DNA of 64,000 bases from contig JBBRCE010000001.1 in NCBI GenBank assembly GCA_038205115.1, positions 248,001 through 312,000 on the forward strand, read 5' to 3'. The position numbers were made by a program, and so were the translations under genes. The notes beneath the pieces were generated by a model, which saw nothing but the letters and a program-made list of their open reading frames with translations, did no database searches and was not told the DNA's origin. The DNA is from JBBRCE01 sp038205115 (lineage in GTDB: Bacteria; Planctomycetota; Planctomycetia; Pirellulales; JBBRCE01). Shown one piece after another: positions 1 through 9,288 of the stretch. Within the stretch, counting starts at the first letter, position 1, and every line of letters begins with the position of its first letter.

Positions 1-406
1 TGTTCTTGAGCGGCAAGCAATTGCCAACCGACGGCGGCGCATCCGGCCCGCTCATCACTTGAGCGCCGGCTTCCAAACCGGCAGGGCAGAGGATGTAACG
101 CTTTTCGCCATCGTTATAGTGCAGCAAGGCAATCCGCGCGCTGCGATTCGGATCGTATTGGATCGAATCGACCTTGGCAGGTACGTTGTCTTTGTTACGA
201 CGAAAGTCAATCAACCGCAGATTCCGCTTGTGGCCGCCACCGCGATGCCGCGAGGTGATCCGTCCCTGATTGTTGCGTCCGCCCGTGCGGCGCTTCGGAA
301 CTAGCAGGCTCTTCTCCGGCTGCGCACCTGGCGTAAGCTCAGCGAAATCGCTGACGCTGGCGCCGCGGCGTCCAGGAGTCGTCGGATTGTATCGGCGAAT
401 ACCCAT
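1..406 (-). CDS. rplB: 50S ribosomal protein L2, N-terminal part (cut by window edge)
   Basis: L2 binds 23S rRNA near the peptidyl transferase centre and helps join the subunits. The 135 residues in the window start MGIRRYNPTTPGRR and include the conserved RHRGGGHKR rRNA-binding stretch and the DFRRNKD segment, typical of the L2 N-terminal half. The ATG at 406-404 is the natural family start. The rest of the gene lies beyond position 1. It is the last visible gene of the S10-type run rpsJ-rplC-rplD-rplW-rplB, 110 bp after rplW. The identity is secure; only the C-terminal half is unseen. Confidence 0.97.
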   Translation of the reverse strand, partial: MGIRRYNPTTPGRRGASVSDFAELTPGAQPEKSLLVPKRRTGGRNNQGRITSRHRGGGHKRNLRLIDFRRNKDNVPAKVDSIQYDPNRSARIALLHYNDGEKRYILCPAGLEAGAQVMSGPDAPPSVGNCLPLKN

Positions 407-516
407 TCGTTTAACTCTTATTCGAATCCACGTTCAATCAACACTCGACCAAATCAACACATCGCATTCAGCACACCACAATCGGTAGCGCCGACTCGAT
501 CAGCCAGCCCCGCCGA

Positions 517-840
517 CTAGAAGAAGTCGATGCGATTTTCAGAATCCAATTTGACAATCGCCTTCTTCCAATCCTTGGTGTAACCGCTGCGAAAACGGGT
601 GCGACGCGGTTTGCCTTTGCGATTCTGAATGTAAACCTTCAGCACCTTCACATTGAACAACTCTTCAACGGCACGGCGTACGTCAATTTTGGTCGCAAGG
701 CGATTGACCTCAAACGCATAAGCATTGTGGCGAGTCGAGCGATGCATTCCCTTTTCCGTCACCAACGGACGCAAGATCACTTGATGCACCGGCAATGCCG
801 CTGCTTCTTCCGCCGGCGATGCAACTGCGTCTGTAGCCAT
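517..840 (-). CDS. rplW: 50S ribosomal protein L23
   Basis: L23 is an early-assembly 23S rRNA-binding protein at the exit of the peptide tunnel, where it docks trigger factor and SRP. The 107-residue product has the family core: ILRPLVTEKG, then NAYAFEVNRLATKIDVRRAVEE, and the basic NRKGKPRR loop. A short Ala-rich extension of about 18 residues precedes the core. The ATG at 840 follows an AGGTGA-type ribosome site. It lies between rplD and rplB, as in the standard S10 operon. Confidence 0.96.
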   Translation of the reverse strand: MATDAVASPAEEAAALPVHQVILRPLVTEKGMHRSTRHNAYAFEVNRLATKIDVRRAVEELFNVKVLKVYIQNRKGKPRRTRFRSGYTKDWKKAIVKLDSENRIDFF

Positions 841-935
841 AACTCACCTGCCTTCAAAATCGACCTGAACCAGCCGAACCGCAAAAACCGTCCGCACAAC
901 GTCACAACTGCCTAACACCAAAACTGCACAACGAA

Positions 936-1607
936 CTACTTCTTCTCCGCCTCAGCTTCCGGACGGTCCGGACGCTGGCTTGCCTTGGCTTTTTCCTTCA
1001 CCAAGTCCAGCGCGGCGCGTGTGAACAGCACCTTGCGGGGCGTGAGCAACGACAACGCGTTTAAGTCCGCAACCGGCGATACCGAAACCTTATGGATGTT
1101 TCGCGCACTCTTGTAAACATTCACATCGTGCGTGGCCGTGGTGACCAGCAAGCTGCCTTCGTGCAGCGACAGCGCCTTGATGATGGCAGCCATCTCTTTG
1201 GTCTTGGGCGCCGAGAAATTCAAATCATCAATGATCGCAATCTGATTATCTTGAATCTTGGACGCGAGCGCCATGCGTGTAGCCAACTGCACGGCCTTGC
1301 GCGGCAAACGAAACTTCCAATCGCGCGGCGTCTTGTGAAAAATATGACCGCCGCCACGACGAATACCGCTGCGGCGAGAACCGGCGCGGGCATTGCCCGT
1401 ACCCTTTTGGCGATACATTTTCTTGGTCGAACCAGCCACCATGCCGCGGCTCTTACTGGCCGCCGTGCCTTGGCGAAGGTTCGATTGATACATCACCACA
1501 ACATCGTGCAACAACTGCTTATTGATCTTGGGCGCGATAAGCGCCGGATCGATTTCGTAGCTGCCGACCGACTTGCCGGTGCGATCAAAAATAGTCAAAC
1601 TTGCCAT
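936..1607 (-). CDS. rplD: 50S ribosomal protein L4
   Basis: L4 binds 23S rRNA and lines part of the exit tunnel; in enterobacteria it also represses the S10 operon. The 223-residue product begins MASLTIFDRTGKSVG and shows the signature loop GSRRSGIRRGGG with nearby KGTGNARAG. A longer open frame runs up to 1745, but it would overlap the end of rplC, and the ATG at 1607 gives the normal family start. The C-terminus is a charged Ala/Lys/Glu tail. It sits 94 bp after rplC in the same direction. Confidence 0.96.
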   Translation of the reverse strand: MASLTIFDRTGKSVGSYEIDPALIAPKINKQLLHDVVVMYQSNLRQGTAASKSRGMVAGSTKKMYRQKGTGNARAGSRRSGIRRGGGHIFHKTPRDWKFRLPRKAVQLATRMALASKIQDNQIAIIDDLNFSAPKTKEMAAIIKALSLHEGSLLVTTATHDVNVYKSARNIHKVSVSPVADLNALSLLTPRKVLFTRAALDLVKEKAKASQRPDRPEAEAEKK

Positions 1608-1701
1608 CTTAATTACGCTTATTTCAATTCTGAGAACTTGCAATCCGCGACGCTGATTCGAATCGCGGCCAACTTCACCGCAACACCCAAACTGCAGCCG
1701 A

Positions 1702-2439
1702 CTACTTCTTTTTCTTCTTGCTCTTGATCTGCTTGGTCGGATCAACGATCGGGCGGAACTTGTTGGTCGGTCGAATGATTACGCTACCGCCAATCGGACC
1801 CGGCACTGCACCGCGAACCAGCAATAGATTGTTTTCCGAATCAACACGCACGACGGTCAAATTCCGCATCGTACTGCGCTCGTTGCCGTAGCGACCGGCC
1901 ATCTTCTTGCCTTTGAAGACGCGTGCCGGGAATGTGTTCATACCGGTCGAACCGCCGTGACGGTGGACCTTCTTAACGCCGTGCGTGGCTCGCTGACCGC
2001 TGAAATTATGGCGCTTCATCACGCCCGCGGTGCCTCGGCCCTTGCTAGTTCCGGTGACGTCCACGGCAATCACGCCCGTGAACACGTCAACCTTGACTTC
2101 TTTACCGACATCAAGACCTTCGCCAGTGCCGCGAAACTCGCGAATGACGCGTTGCGGCTCGCAATCGGCTTTGGGGAGCACTTCAACGCCGCTTTTGGCG
2201 CGAGTGCGAGAACGCTTGCTGTCAAGCTTGGCAACGTGACCACGAAGACTACGACTCACGAGGCGACGGGGTTTATCGAGAAAACCCATCTGCACGGCTT
2301 GATACCCGTCACGCTCAACGGTCCGCACCTGCAAAACCTTGCAGGGGCCCGCTTGAATGACGGTAACCGGAATGACTGTTCCGGATTCATCAAATATTTG
2401 CGTCATCCCGACCTTGCGGCCGAGTAAACCGAGTGCCAT
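1702..2439 (-). CDS. rplC: 50S ribosomal protein L3
   Basis: L3 is one of the first proteins to assemble on 23S rRNA and reaches toward the peptidyl transferase centre. The 245-residue product starts MALGLLGRKVGMTQIFDE, the hallmark L3 N-terminus, and carries the THGVKKVHRHGGSTG loop that holds the methylated Gln/Arg region of the family. An upstream in-frame start at 2526 would add an atypical Ala-rich stretch; the ATG at 2439 is preceded by AAGG and fits the family. The C-terminus ends in a run of lysines. A gap of about 270 bp separates it from rpsJ, wider than in most S10 operons. Confidence 0.96.
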   Translation of the reverse strand: MALGLLGRKVGMTQIFDESGTVIPVTVIQAGPCKVLQVRTVERDGYQAVQMGFLDKPRRLVSRSLRGHVAKLDSKRSRTRAKSGVEVLPKADCEPQRVIREFRGTGEGLDVGKEVKVDVFTGVIAVDVTGTSKGRGTAGVMKRHNFSGQRATHGVKKVHRHGGSTGMNTFPARVFKGKKMAGRYGNERSTMRNLTVVRVDSENNLLLVRGAVPGPIGGSVIIRPTNKFRPIVDPTKQIKSKKKKK

Positions 2440-2708
2440 CGCTGTGTACCTTGTGGTCTTGTCGATCAGGCTAGCCGAGACAACTACAGCCATTGCTGCA
2501 GCGGCCGCAATCCGTGTTGCGGCCATTTTGCCCTGCCGTACCCCACCGACTTCCGTTCATTGGGTAGTGAAAGTGAGATTCCGCGTTTTTGCGACCGGCA
2601 ACTGTGCGATTTGCACCAAGCCAGCCACGTGGTTGGTAAACTCCACTTCGTACTGCCAAAGGCGAGCCATTCTCGCCGTCACAAATCTGACTCACTAAAA
2701 CCAGTCAA

Positions 2709-3038
2709 CTAGTGCTTACTGGTCGCCTTAATTTTGATGTCAACGCCCGCCGGCAAACTGAGCTTATTGAGAGCTTCAATCGTCTTGGCGGTTGTCTGCA
2801 CAATATCAATCACGCGCTTGTGCGTGCGAATCTCGAATTGCTGTCGTGCCTTCTTATCGATATGCGGGCTTGAGAGCACCGTGTATCGCTCAATCCGCGT
2901 CGGCAACGGAATGGGGCCATGAACTTCCGAGTTCGTACGCTTGGCGGTGTCCACGATTTCAGCAGCGCTTTGATCCAGCACGCTATGGTCGTAGGCTTCC
3001 ATCCGAATGCGAATAATTTCCTGACTTGTTCCAGCCAC
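2709..3038 (-). CDS. rpsJ: 30S ribosomal protein S10 (NusE)
   Basis: S10 is a 30S head protein and also the NusE partner of NusB and NusG in transcription antitermination. The 109-residue product matches the family over its whole length: IRIRMEAYDHSVLDQSA, then GPIPLPTRIERYTVLSSPHIDKK, and the C-terminal LPAGVDIKIK. It opens the S10-type run. The nusG gene lies upstream in the same block, so both antitermination partners are encoded here. Confidence 0.97.
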   Translation of the reverse strand: MAGTSQEIIRIRMEAYDHSVLDQSAAEIVDTAKRTNSEVHGPIPLPTRIERYTVLSSPHIDKKARQQFEIRTHKRVIDIVQTTAKTIEALNKLSLPAGVDIKIKATSKH

Positions 3039-3159
3039 GCAATTCCTCTTTCAACCGTATTTTCGAACTGGTCGGATGTGTGGCCATGAAATCGGCTACA
3101 GCAATCCACCAGATGCAATGCTTTGTATCTGCCTCGCCCCGCAGGGGAAACCACAGAGT

Positions 3160-3540
3160 CTAAGGGAGCTCGCGGGAGGTGTCAACAGGGCGGGAACACG
3201 AATTTTGTGAAACTCGCAAAGTTCGCTGTGAAAGCGAAATTCTAACCCCGAAAAAGCCCTCGTGTCGCGCCCAAATTGCAACGCGAAACCAGCGCAGTCC
3301 GTACACCAGCAGCAGCGTAATCGGCACAAGTCGCAAACGCCAATTGGGAAGTCCGCGGCGCAGATGAATGATCTCGCTAAGCACCACGGAAAGTAGGCTC
3401 CAAAGCGTGCCCCACACCAGGCACCCCTCCATCAAAATTAGGCACAGTAGCCCATCGTCATTTGTCCTCGCGCCGAGCCAAGCGCCTACCGCCAGCGACG
3501 GGACGGCAATTGCGCAACCGAGCCCTAAAAAAAGGTCCAT
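3160..3540 (-). CDS. Small predicted membrane protein of unknown function
   Basis: This is a 126-residue frame on the operon strand, starting at an ATG 55 bp after fusA and ending 121 bp before rpsJ. Three hydrophobic segments are visible: residues about 3-24, 30-58 and 70-90, with a basic stretch between the second and third. The last 30 residues are polar and resemble no domain I know. No good Shine-Dalgarno site precedes the start. I do not recognise the family. It may be a real lineage-specific gene in the slot where many bacteria carry tufA, or a chance frame; the hydrophobic patterning favours a real gene. Confidence 0.42.
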   Translation of the reverse strand: MDLFLGLGCAIAVPSLAVGAWLGARTNDDGLLCLILMEGCLVWGTLWSLLSVVLSEIIHLRRGLPNWRLRLVPITLLLVYGLRWFRVAIWARHEGFFGVRISLSQRTLRVSQNSCSRPVDTSRELP

Positions 3541-3595
3541 TTCACCGATGATGCGAGTTCGCTCAAGGCAACAATCCCATCTGCAACGCCCGCAA

Positions 3596-5650
3596 TTAGT
3601 TGGATGACGGCCCGTATCGCAGGAACTCCATTGAGAAACCCGCGCGGCCCTGGCTCAAACTGCGTACGGCCATCGAATATCCGAACATCTTGCCCAGCGG
3701 CACTTCGGCGCCGACGACCGTGGAATGCCCGCGAATTTGCGTTCCGGTAATGACTGCCCGCCGCTGTTGCAGATCGCCCACAACGTCGCCCAAATGCTCT
3801 TCAGGCGTGGTGACTTCTAACTTCATCACGGGCTCCAGCATTGCCACGCCAGCTTCTTGCAGGACTTTGGTGAACGCATCGGCCGCGGCAATTCGGAGCG
3901 CTACTTCGCTGGGCATAATTTCCGGAAACGGCACTTCCAGCAGTTCCAGTGAGCTATTCCAGAGCGGAAAGCCCTGCAGTCCGCCGCCGGCCGCACCTTC
4001 TTTAAGCGCGGTCACCAAGAGTTCGATGGCGTTGCGAATGGGCGGTTCTTCTGAATACCAGGCCGTAAACACCTGGCAGGCTTTGTCGTCTTGCCGCGGG
4101 GTGATTCGCAGTTTGACCTCGGCAAACAAGTTGGCGCCGCCGACCTGTCGCACGCACTTGCCCACAACTTCGGCGGCCGAGAGCACGGTTTCTTTGTAGC
4201 TGACGCGCGGCTTGTGAACGCGAACCTTGAGGTTGAAATCCCGCAGCAGCTTGTTTTTGATGACCTCCAAGTGCAACTCGCCCATGCCGCTGATGATGGT
4301 TTGGCCAGTCTCTTCGTTTTCTTGCGCACGGAAGGTTGGATCTTGCCGCTTAAGCATTTCCAGCGTCTCGCCGAGTTTCTTCCGCTCGAGCGAACTGTCT
4401 GGCTCAATCGACATCGAAATCACCGTCTCGGGAAAATCGATGGATTCCAGCAAGATCGGATCGTGGCTGTCGCACAGCGTGTCGCCGGTGACGCTGCTGC
4501 GGGGGCCAATCAAGCCGACGATGTCGCCCGCTTCGGCGCTAGGCACTTGTTCGCGCCGATCGGCCTGAATGTGCCAGAGCTGCGCGGCGTTTTCTTTTTT
4601 ATCTTTGCCCGGATTGAGCACGCGAGAGTTGGCTTTGAGCTCGCCGGAGTAGATGCGAACGTAATGCAAATCGCCATGTTTGTCGGCCACGATCTTGAAC
4701 ACCAAGCCGCAAAACGGTTCGTCGGGGCTGGGCTTGCGAATGAGTTTTGGACCGCCTTTTTTCAGGCCTTGCCCTTCCACCGGCGGCACATCCGCCGGGC
4801 TGGGCAAATAATATTGCACAGCATCCAGCAGTGGCTGGATGCCGATGTAGTCCCGCGCCGAGCCGCACAGCACCGGCACAATCAGCCGCTGCACCGTGGC
4901 GTCACGCAGCACTTTGCGCAGCAATTCCGTGGACACCGGCGATTCTTCCAGCACCAGTTCGGCCAGTTCGTTGCTGTAGTCGAACAGCTTTTCGAGCATT
5001 TCTCGACGCCACATGTGTGCTTCGTCGATGAGCTCCGCGGGGATCTCGCTTTCGACAACGTCCGCGCCTTGGCTCTCGGACGTGAACGTCAGATACTTCA
5101 TGCCGACAAGATCGATGACGCCGCGAAAGCCACTTTCGATATGCGGCGGTCCGGCCCCCACCGGCAACTGGATGGGAATTGGGTTTGCGCCCAGCCGTTT
5201 GCGAATTTCATCCACCACGCCATAAAAATCCGCGCCTTCGCGATCCAGCTTATTGATGAACGCCACGCGTGGGACGAGGTATTTATCGGCCTGCCGCCAC
5301 ACGGTTTCGCTTTGCGCCTCGACCCCTTCGCGCGCGCTAAACACCACCACGCCGCCGTCCAGCACGCGCAGGCTGCGTTCAACTTCGGCCGTGAAATCCA
5401 CGTGGCCGGGCGTATCGATCAAGTTCACCACGACGTCCTTCCAATTGAACGTAACGCAGGCTGAATAGATTGTGATCCCGCGTTCTTGTTCTTCTTGATC
5501 GAAGTCGGTGGTGGTGGTGCCTTTATCGACCTCGCCCATGCGGTGCGTGGCCTTGGTGTAAAACAGCATCCGCTCGGTGACCGTGGTCTTGCCGGCGTCG
5601 ATGTGGGCAATAATGCCAATGTTGCGGAGGTTGTGGAGATTACGAGCCAT
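3596..5650 (-). CDS. fusA: Elongation factor G
   Basis: EF-G is the cytosolic GTPase that drives translocation and, with RRF, ribosome recycling. The 684-residue product has G1 AHIDAGKTT (residues 15-23), switch I RGITI (57-61), G3 DTPGH (79-83) and G4 NKLD (133-136), followed by the usual domains II-V, including ISGMGELHLEV. The segment after switch I reads YSACVTF rather than the common TSAATT, and the region around residues 43-56 is also unlike E. coli EF-G. Planctomycetes are known to encode several EF-G paralogues, so this may be a divergent subtype, but the position after rpsL-rpsG supports its being the str-operon EF-G. Confidence 0.95.
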   Translation of the reverse strand: MARNLHNLRNIGIIAHIDAGKTTVTERMLFYTKATHRMGEVDKGTTTTDFDQEEQERGITIYSACVTFNWKDVVVNLIDTPGHVDFTAEVERSLRVLDGGVVVFSAREGVEAQSETVWRQADKYLVPRVAFINKLDREGADFYGVVDEIRKRLGANPIPIQLPVGAGPPHIESGFRGVIDLVGMKYLTFTSESQGADVVESEIPAELIDEAHMWRREMLEKLFDYSNELAELVLEESPVSTELLRKVLRDATVQRLIVPVLCGSARDYIGIQPLLDAVQYYLPSPADVPPVEGQGLKKGGPKLIRKPSPDEPFCGLVFKIVADKHGDLHYVRIYSGELKANSRVLNPGKDKKENAAQLWHIQADRREQVPSAEAGDIVGLIGPRSSVTGDTLCDSHDPILLESIDFPETVISMSIEPDSSLERKKLGETLEMLKRQDPTFRAQENEETGQTIISGMGELHLEVIKNKLLRDFNLKVRVHKPRVSYKETVLSAAEVVGKCVRQVGGANLFAEVKLRITPRQDDKACQVFTAWYSEEPPIRNAIELLVTALKEGAAGGGLQGFPLWNSSLELLEVPFPEIMPSEVALRIAAADAFTKVLQEAGVAMLEPVMKLEVTTPEEHLGDVVGDLQQRRAVITGTQIRGHSTVVGAEVPLGKMFGYSMAVRSLSQGRAGFSMEFLRYGPSSN

Positions 5651-5781
5651 GCGAGAGTTCCAGGATCAGTTGGTTTGCGATCCTGATGTTGCGATCGACG
5701 AAAGTTCGGTGACTTATTTCAGCGCAGAAAAAAGCCGCGACGGAACGGAGTCCAACGCGGCCAGGTGAATTATCCGGGAAA

Positions 5782-6252
5782 CTACCAGGCAAAGTGTGCA
5801 AACGCCTTGTTGGCGTCGGCCATGCGGTGGACGTTCTCGCGCTTCGACATTGCGGCACCTTCACGCTTGAACGCTGCCACAAATTCTTCGGCCAGTTTCT
5901 CGTGCATGGGCCGGCCCTTCTTTTCGCGGACCGATTGCAGAATCCAGCGAATGGCCAGCGATTGCTGACGATTGCGGTTCACCTGCATCGGCACCTGGTA
6001 CGCAGCGCCACCGACCCGCTTAGAGCGGACTTCGATCGACGGCTTGACGTTTTCCAGTGCCTGCGTGAAGACTTCGATCGGCTCTTGATCCGAAACCTTG
6101 GTTTTGATGATGTCGAGCGCATCGTAGAACACCTTTTGAGCGGTGCTCTTCTTGCCGTCGTACATCAAGCAGTTGATGAACTTGCTGGCCAGGATCGAGG
6201 CAAACTTGGGATCGGGACGGAGTGTTTCGCGACTGGCAGTGATCTTGCCCAT
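5782..6252 (-). CDS. rpsG: 30S ribosomal protein S7
   Basis: S7 starts assembly of the 30S head and contacts E-site tRNA and mRNA. The 156-residue product has the family features: MYDGKKSTAQ, ALENVKPSIEVRSKRVGGA, YQVPMQV, and a C-terminal part ending KRENVHRMADANKAFAHFAW. Length is normal. It sits between rpsL and fusA, as in the canonical str operon, 68 bp after rpsL. Confidence 0.97.
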   Translation of the reverse strand: MGKITASRETLRPDPKFASILASKFINCLMYDGKKSTAQKVFYDALDIIKTKVSDQEPIEVFTQALENVKPSIEVRSKRVGGAAYQVPMQVNRNRQQSLAIRWILQSVREKKGRPMHEKLAEEFVAAFKREGAAMSKRENVHRMADANKAFAHFAW

Positions 6253-6320
6253 AATGGTCTATTTTCGTCGTCTTAAGCTGAATGAAATCGATTGAAATGA
6301 ATGAATGTTTTGTCGCGAAA

Positions 6321-6689
6321 CTACGACCGCTTGGCCCCGTAGCAGCTTCGGGATTGCTTACGGCCTTCAACGCCCAGCGTATCCAGCGCACCGCGGACAA
6401 TGTGATAGCGTACGCCCGGCAAGTCGCGAACACGGCCGCCGCGGACCAGCACGATGCTATGCTCTTGCAGGCTGTGGCCTTCGCCCGGGATGTAAACCGT
6501 GACTTCCTTACCGTTGGAGAGTCGCACGCGAGCGATCTTTCGCAGGGCCGAGTTAGGCTTTTTGGGCGTCATGGTCTTGACTTGCAAGCAAACGCCACGC
6601 TTCTGTGGGCAGCGTTCCAACACCGGCGACTTGCTGAATTTGCGCGGCGGCTTACGGTTCTTGCGAATAAGCTGGTTAATCGTCGGCAT
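6321..6689 (-). CDS. rpsL: 30S ribosomal protein S12
   Basis: S12 sits at the 30S decoding centre and controls accuracy. The 122-residue product is typical: MPTINQLIRKNR, CPQKRGVC, TPKKPNSALRK and VRGGRVRDLPGVRYH. The lysines whose change gives streptomycin resistance (in TPKKPNS and in the loop after GGRVRDLPG, where this protein has VRYH) can be located; the TPKKPNS lysine is present. GGAAAG lies just upstream of the ATG. It heads the rpsL-rpsG-fusA run, separated from rpoC by a surface-protein gene and a terminator. Confidence 0.97.
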   Translation of the reverse strand: MPTINQLIRKNRKPPRKFSKSPVLERCPQKRGVCLQVKTMTPKKPNSALRKIARVRLSNGKEVTVYIPGEGHSLQEHSIVLVRGGRVRDLPGVRYHIVRGALDTLGVEGRKQSRSCYGAKRS

Positions 6690-6861
6690 CGGGAATCTTT
6701 CCGCAGGTTCTACAGTCAGTATGTTTGCAATCAGCGTCGATCTAACGCCGGATTCGGAATTCGATAATCCATCAGGTTACTGAATTGGCCGAAGTTGTCA
6801 AGGCGACGCTTGGTCAAATTGGCCGGAAATGTGACGACACGCGCTGCGGCAGTTTTGCAAG

Positions 6862-9288
6862 CTAGAAGTTAACGACGGTGGTGCGCGGGAGCGAAGTGCC
6901 GTCGAGCCCAATCAGGTTGGCACCAGAACCGCCATCGATCAGCCCATAATCTCGCAGCGTGCTATTGAGTACCGCCAGACTATCGCTCCCGGCGCCCAGT
7001 TCGGCGAAGAAATGATCTACTTTCATGGCGTCGACATCGAAGAAGTCGTCGCCGCCGCCGGCATCCGCGTAGAAGATCTTGGCAGAGAGGTTGCCAACCT
7101 GGATGTTGTCCTGGGCTGCGCTGGTCACCAGGCACAGATTGCCCAGAATGTTGGTGTTGTAGAAATTGTATCCATTTCCACCATCCCCGCCTGTGCCTAG
7201 GATGTTGAGATTTCGCGCGAACGTATTGCTGTTTAACGTGATTCCACACCCGGCCTCGCTACTGATCGACGCCTCTCCAACGATCCCACTACCAGTGATT
7301 TTGAGGATCTTATCGGGCCCAGCGGCTGCGTTTGTGCCTAAGCTAATCGACAGATCGCTCAGACTGGTGACATTATTAAGCGTCACGTTGTCGTTGCCCT
7401 CACCGGCGCTGACGGCAATCACGCCCTGTGCGGAGCTGCCGTCGATACTAATGACATCGTCTCCCGCGCCGCCATTGAGCACCAGGTTACCCACCATGTA
7501 AACTTGTTGCAGCGAGATGTTGTCGACCGCGGAGCCGCCGGAAATCACAAAGCTGCCGCTCGACGATTCGACTCCATTGAACCCAATCCGCAGGTCGTTC
7601 TCGCCATTGCCTAGGCTGATCACCACGTCGTTGCCGGAGAGCACGCGGTCGAAGTTGAGCACATCGATCCCAGCGCCACCGTGGATCGCAATCAGACCGC
7701 CAATCGACGAATTGGCGACGTTCTGGTCGCCGATGTTCAACGTGTTATTGCCTTCGCCGGCTTCGAGCGACAAATAGGCGGCGATCAACTGGTTGACGCT
7801 GGCCTGGTCGTCGCCATCGCCCAAGTTGAGCGAGAATCCGTTGGTGGCGGTGACGGCACCGCCGGTCACCCCGACATTGACCGTATCCGCCCCTGCACCA
7901 GAGTCGATATTGATTGCGCCGGACGTCAAGCGGTTGACGCTGATCCTGTCGACGTTGCCACCCGTCTTGATGGCCAGACCGATGGTAGCGGTGACGGCGG
8001 CGCCCTGCAAACCAACCAGGACATTGTTCTTGCCTTCGCCGGCCGTGAAGCTGACGTAGTTGGCGGTCGCGTTGTCCAGGTTGATGATATCGCCGGTGCT
8101 ACTGGCATTGGATCCTTCGATAACCGTCAGGTTGCGGCTGATCGTCACTGACGCCGTTGCCGTGCCGACTGAAACGACATCGCCAATGTTGCCGGCGTTG
8201 CCGGTATTGATGGAGAGACTTCCGGTGATTGTGTCCGGATGAAAGGCGGCGAAAGTAATACCGTCGTCGCCATTGCCCCCAGTCACGTTGACGTTCACCG
8301 CAGTCAGGCTATCAATTTTAATCGAATTGGCCGAGGTGTTGCCGCTTCCGGTTCGGACGGTCACGTCGCCGGAGACCGTAACCGCTTGATTCGTGCCAAG
8401 ATTGAAAGTATTGAACTTGGCGGCATCTCCCAAGTCGACGTTCAAGCTGCCGTGAGCCACGCTCACCGCGCTTTGAATCCCGAGACTTACGATGTCGTTG
8501 CCCGCGCCGGTGGTGATGTTGAAATTGCCGGCGACGTTGCCCACGGTCAATCCGTCGATGACCATCAAATTGTCATTTGCGCCACAGTTCAACGTGAGAT
8601 TTCCATCGACCAAAAGCGTGTGGGCGTTCTGCCCGATAAAGATGGTGGCGCTTTTGCTGGCATCGACGGATAGATCGCCATTGACGACCACGTCGTCGAT
8701 TGAGGCGAGATTAATGGTGCCCGCTTGGGTGTCGATTGTCAGTGCGGGCGCCGTCAATGCGTCGACCGCGACGATTGCCGCGCCGGTCCCGGTGATACTA
8801 ACTGACTTACTGACGGAGTTAACGCCGTATACCGTGTCCGGATTGCCGGCGAACGTCGTTTGGCCAATGATCACGGTATCGCCGGTGGTCGCATCGCCGG
8901 TATTGATCGAGAGAATGCCAACCTGGGCCGCCCCCAAGCCGGCGACCTGCACGTTATCGTTGCCCGCCCCTAGGCTGATGAAAATGTTATTGAACAGGCC
9001 GACATCGAATTCGCGACCGCCGCCAGCGTTGGTGTCTGCGACGGCGCCCGCCAAGACGCCATCGCCGGTAATGGCCGTCGCGGTATTTCCGTAAATGAAT
9101 AGCCGTCCGCCGCTTCCATCCTGAAAGATGGCAATGCCGTTATTTGCGCCGTCGCCGCTAATCAGAATGTCTTGGTTCGCCGCTTTGATGGTCACGGTCA
9201 GCATCCGCCGCGCTTCAAGCGGCTCAAATCGCAGTTTGCGGTTGTTTCCGCCGAGCGTCCGCCGATTTTTTTTTAATCGCTTGGACAT
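6862..9288 (-). CDS. Large secreted beta-repeat protein with planctomycete N-terminal LEPR-like motif
   Basis: The 808-residue product starts MSKRLKKNRRTLGG and carries RFEPLEARRML at residues about 20-30. This is the planctomycete surface-protein motif (LEPR-XLL type), which takes the place of a classical signal peptide. The rest is low-charge Gly/Asn/Asp/Val-rich sequence in repeating units of about 35-60 residues with turns such as GGAGDD, GEGNDN, GDGDD and GAGADT, suggesting a secreted beta-solenoid with calcium-type turns. The start at 9288 is chosen because GGAGACAGG lies directly upstream; an in-frame start at 9360 has no support. It lies between the rpoC terminator and rpsL. Exact function is unknown; a cell-envelope or adhesion role is an inference. 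Confidence 0.8.
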   Translation of the reverse strand: MSKRLKKNRRTLGGNNRKLRFEPLEARRMLTVTIKAANQDILISGDGANNGIAIFQDGSGGRLFIYGNTATAITGDGVLAGAVADTNAGGGREFDVGLFNNIFISLGAGNDNVQVAGLGAAQVGILSINTGDATTGDTVIIGQTTFAGNPDTVYGVNSVSKSVSITGTGAAIVAVDALTAPALTIDTQAGTINLASIDDVVVNGDLSVDASKSATIFIGQNAHTLLVDGNLTLNCGANDNLMVIDGLTVGNVAGNFNITTGAGNDIVSLGIQSAVSVAHGSLNVDLGDAAKFNTFNLGTNQAVTVSGDVTVRTGSGNTSANSIKIDSLTAVNVNVTGGNGDDGITFAAFHPDTITGSLSINTGNAGNIGDVVSVGTATASVTISRNLTVIEGSNASSTGDIINLDNATANYVSFTAGEGKNNVLVGLQGAAVTATIGLAIKTGGNVDRISVNRLTSGAINIDSGAGADTVNVGVTGGAVTATNGFSLNLGDGDDQASVNQLIAAYLSLEAGEGNNTLNIGDQNVANSSIGGLIAIHGGAGIDVLNFDRVLSGNDVVISLGNGENDLRIGFNGVESSSGSFVISGGSAVDNISLQQVYMVGNLVLNGGAGDDVISIDGSSAQGVIAVSAGEGNDNVTLNNVTSLSDLSISLGTNAAAGPDKILKITGSGIVGEASISSEAGCGITLNSNTFARNLNILGTGGDGGNGYNFYNTNILGNLCLVTSAAQDNIQVGNLSAKIFYADAGGGDDFFDVDAMKVDHFFAELGAGSDSLAVLNSTLRDYGLIDGGSGANLIGLDGTSLPRTTVVNF

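Noticed and set aside
2471..2695. 74-residue minus-strand frame between rpsJ and rplC
   Set aside because: No domain and no ribosome site; biased composition. Treated as the wide rpsJ-rplC spacer.
4091..5464. 457-residue plus-strand open frame opposite fusA
   Set aside because: It is the antisense of a well-conserved EF-G gene; codon-biased GC-rich genes often leave such long shadow frames. No domain is recognisable.
6862..9288. DNA-level repeat array in the surface-protein gene
   Set aside because: Repetition is at the protein level (Gly/Asp turns) and the DNA units are too diverged to be called direct repeats; no CRISPR-like spacing.
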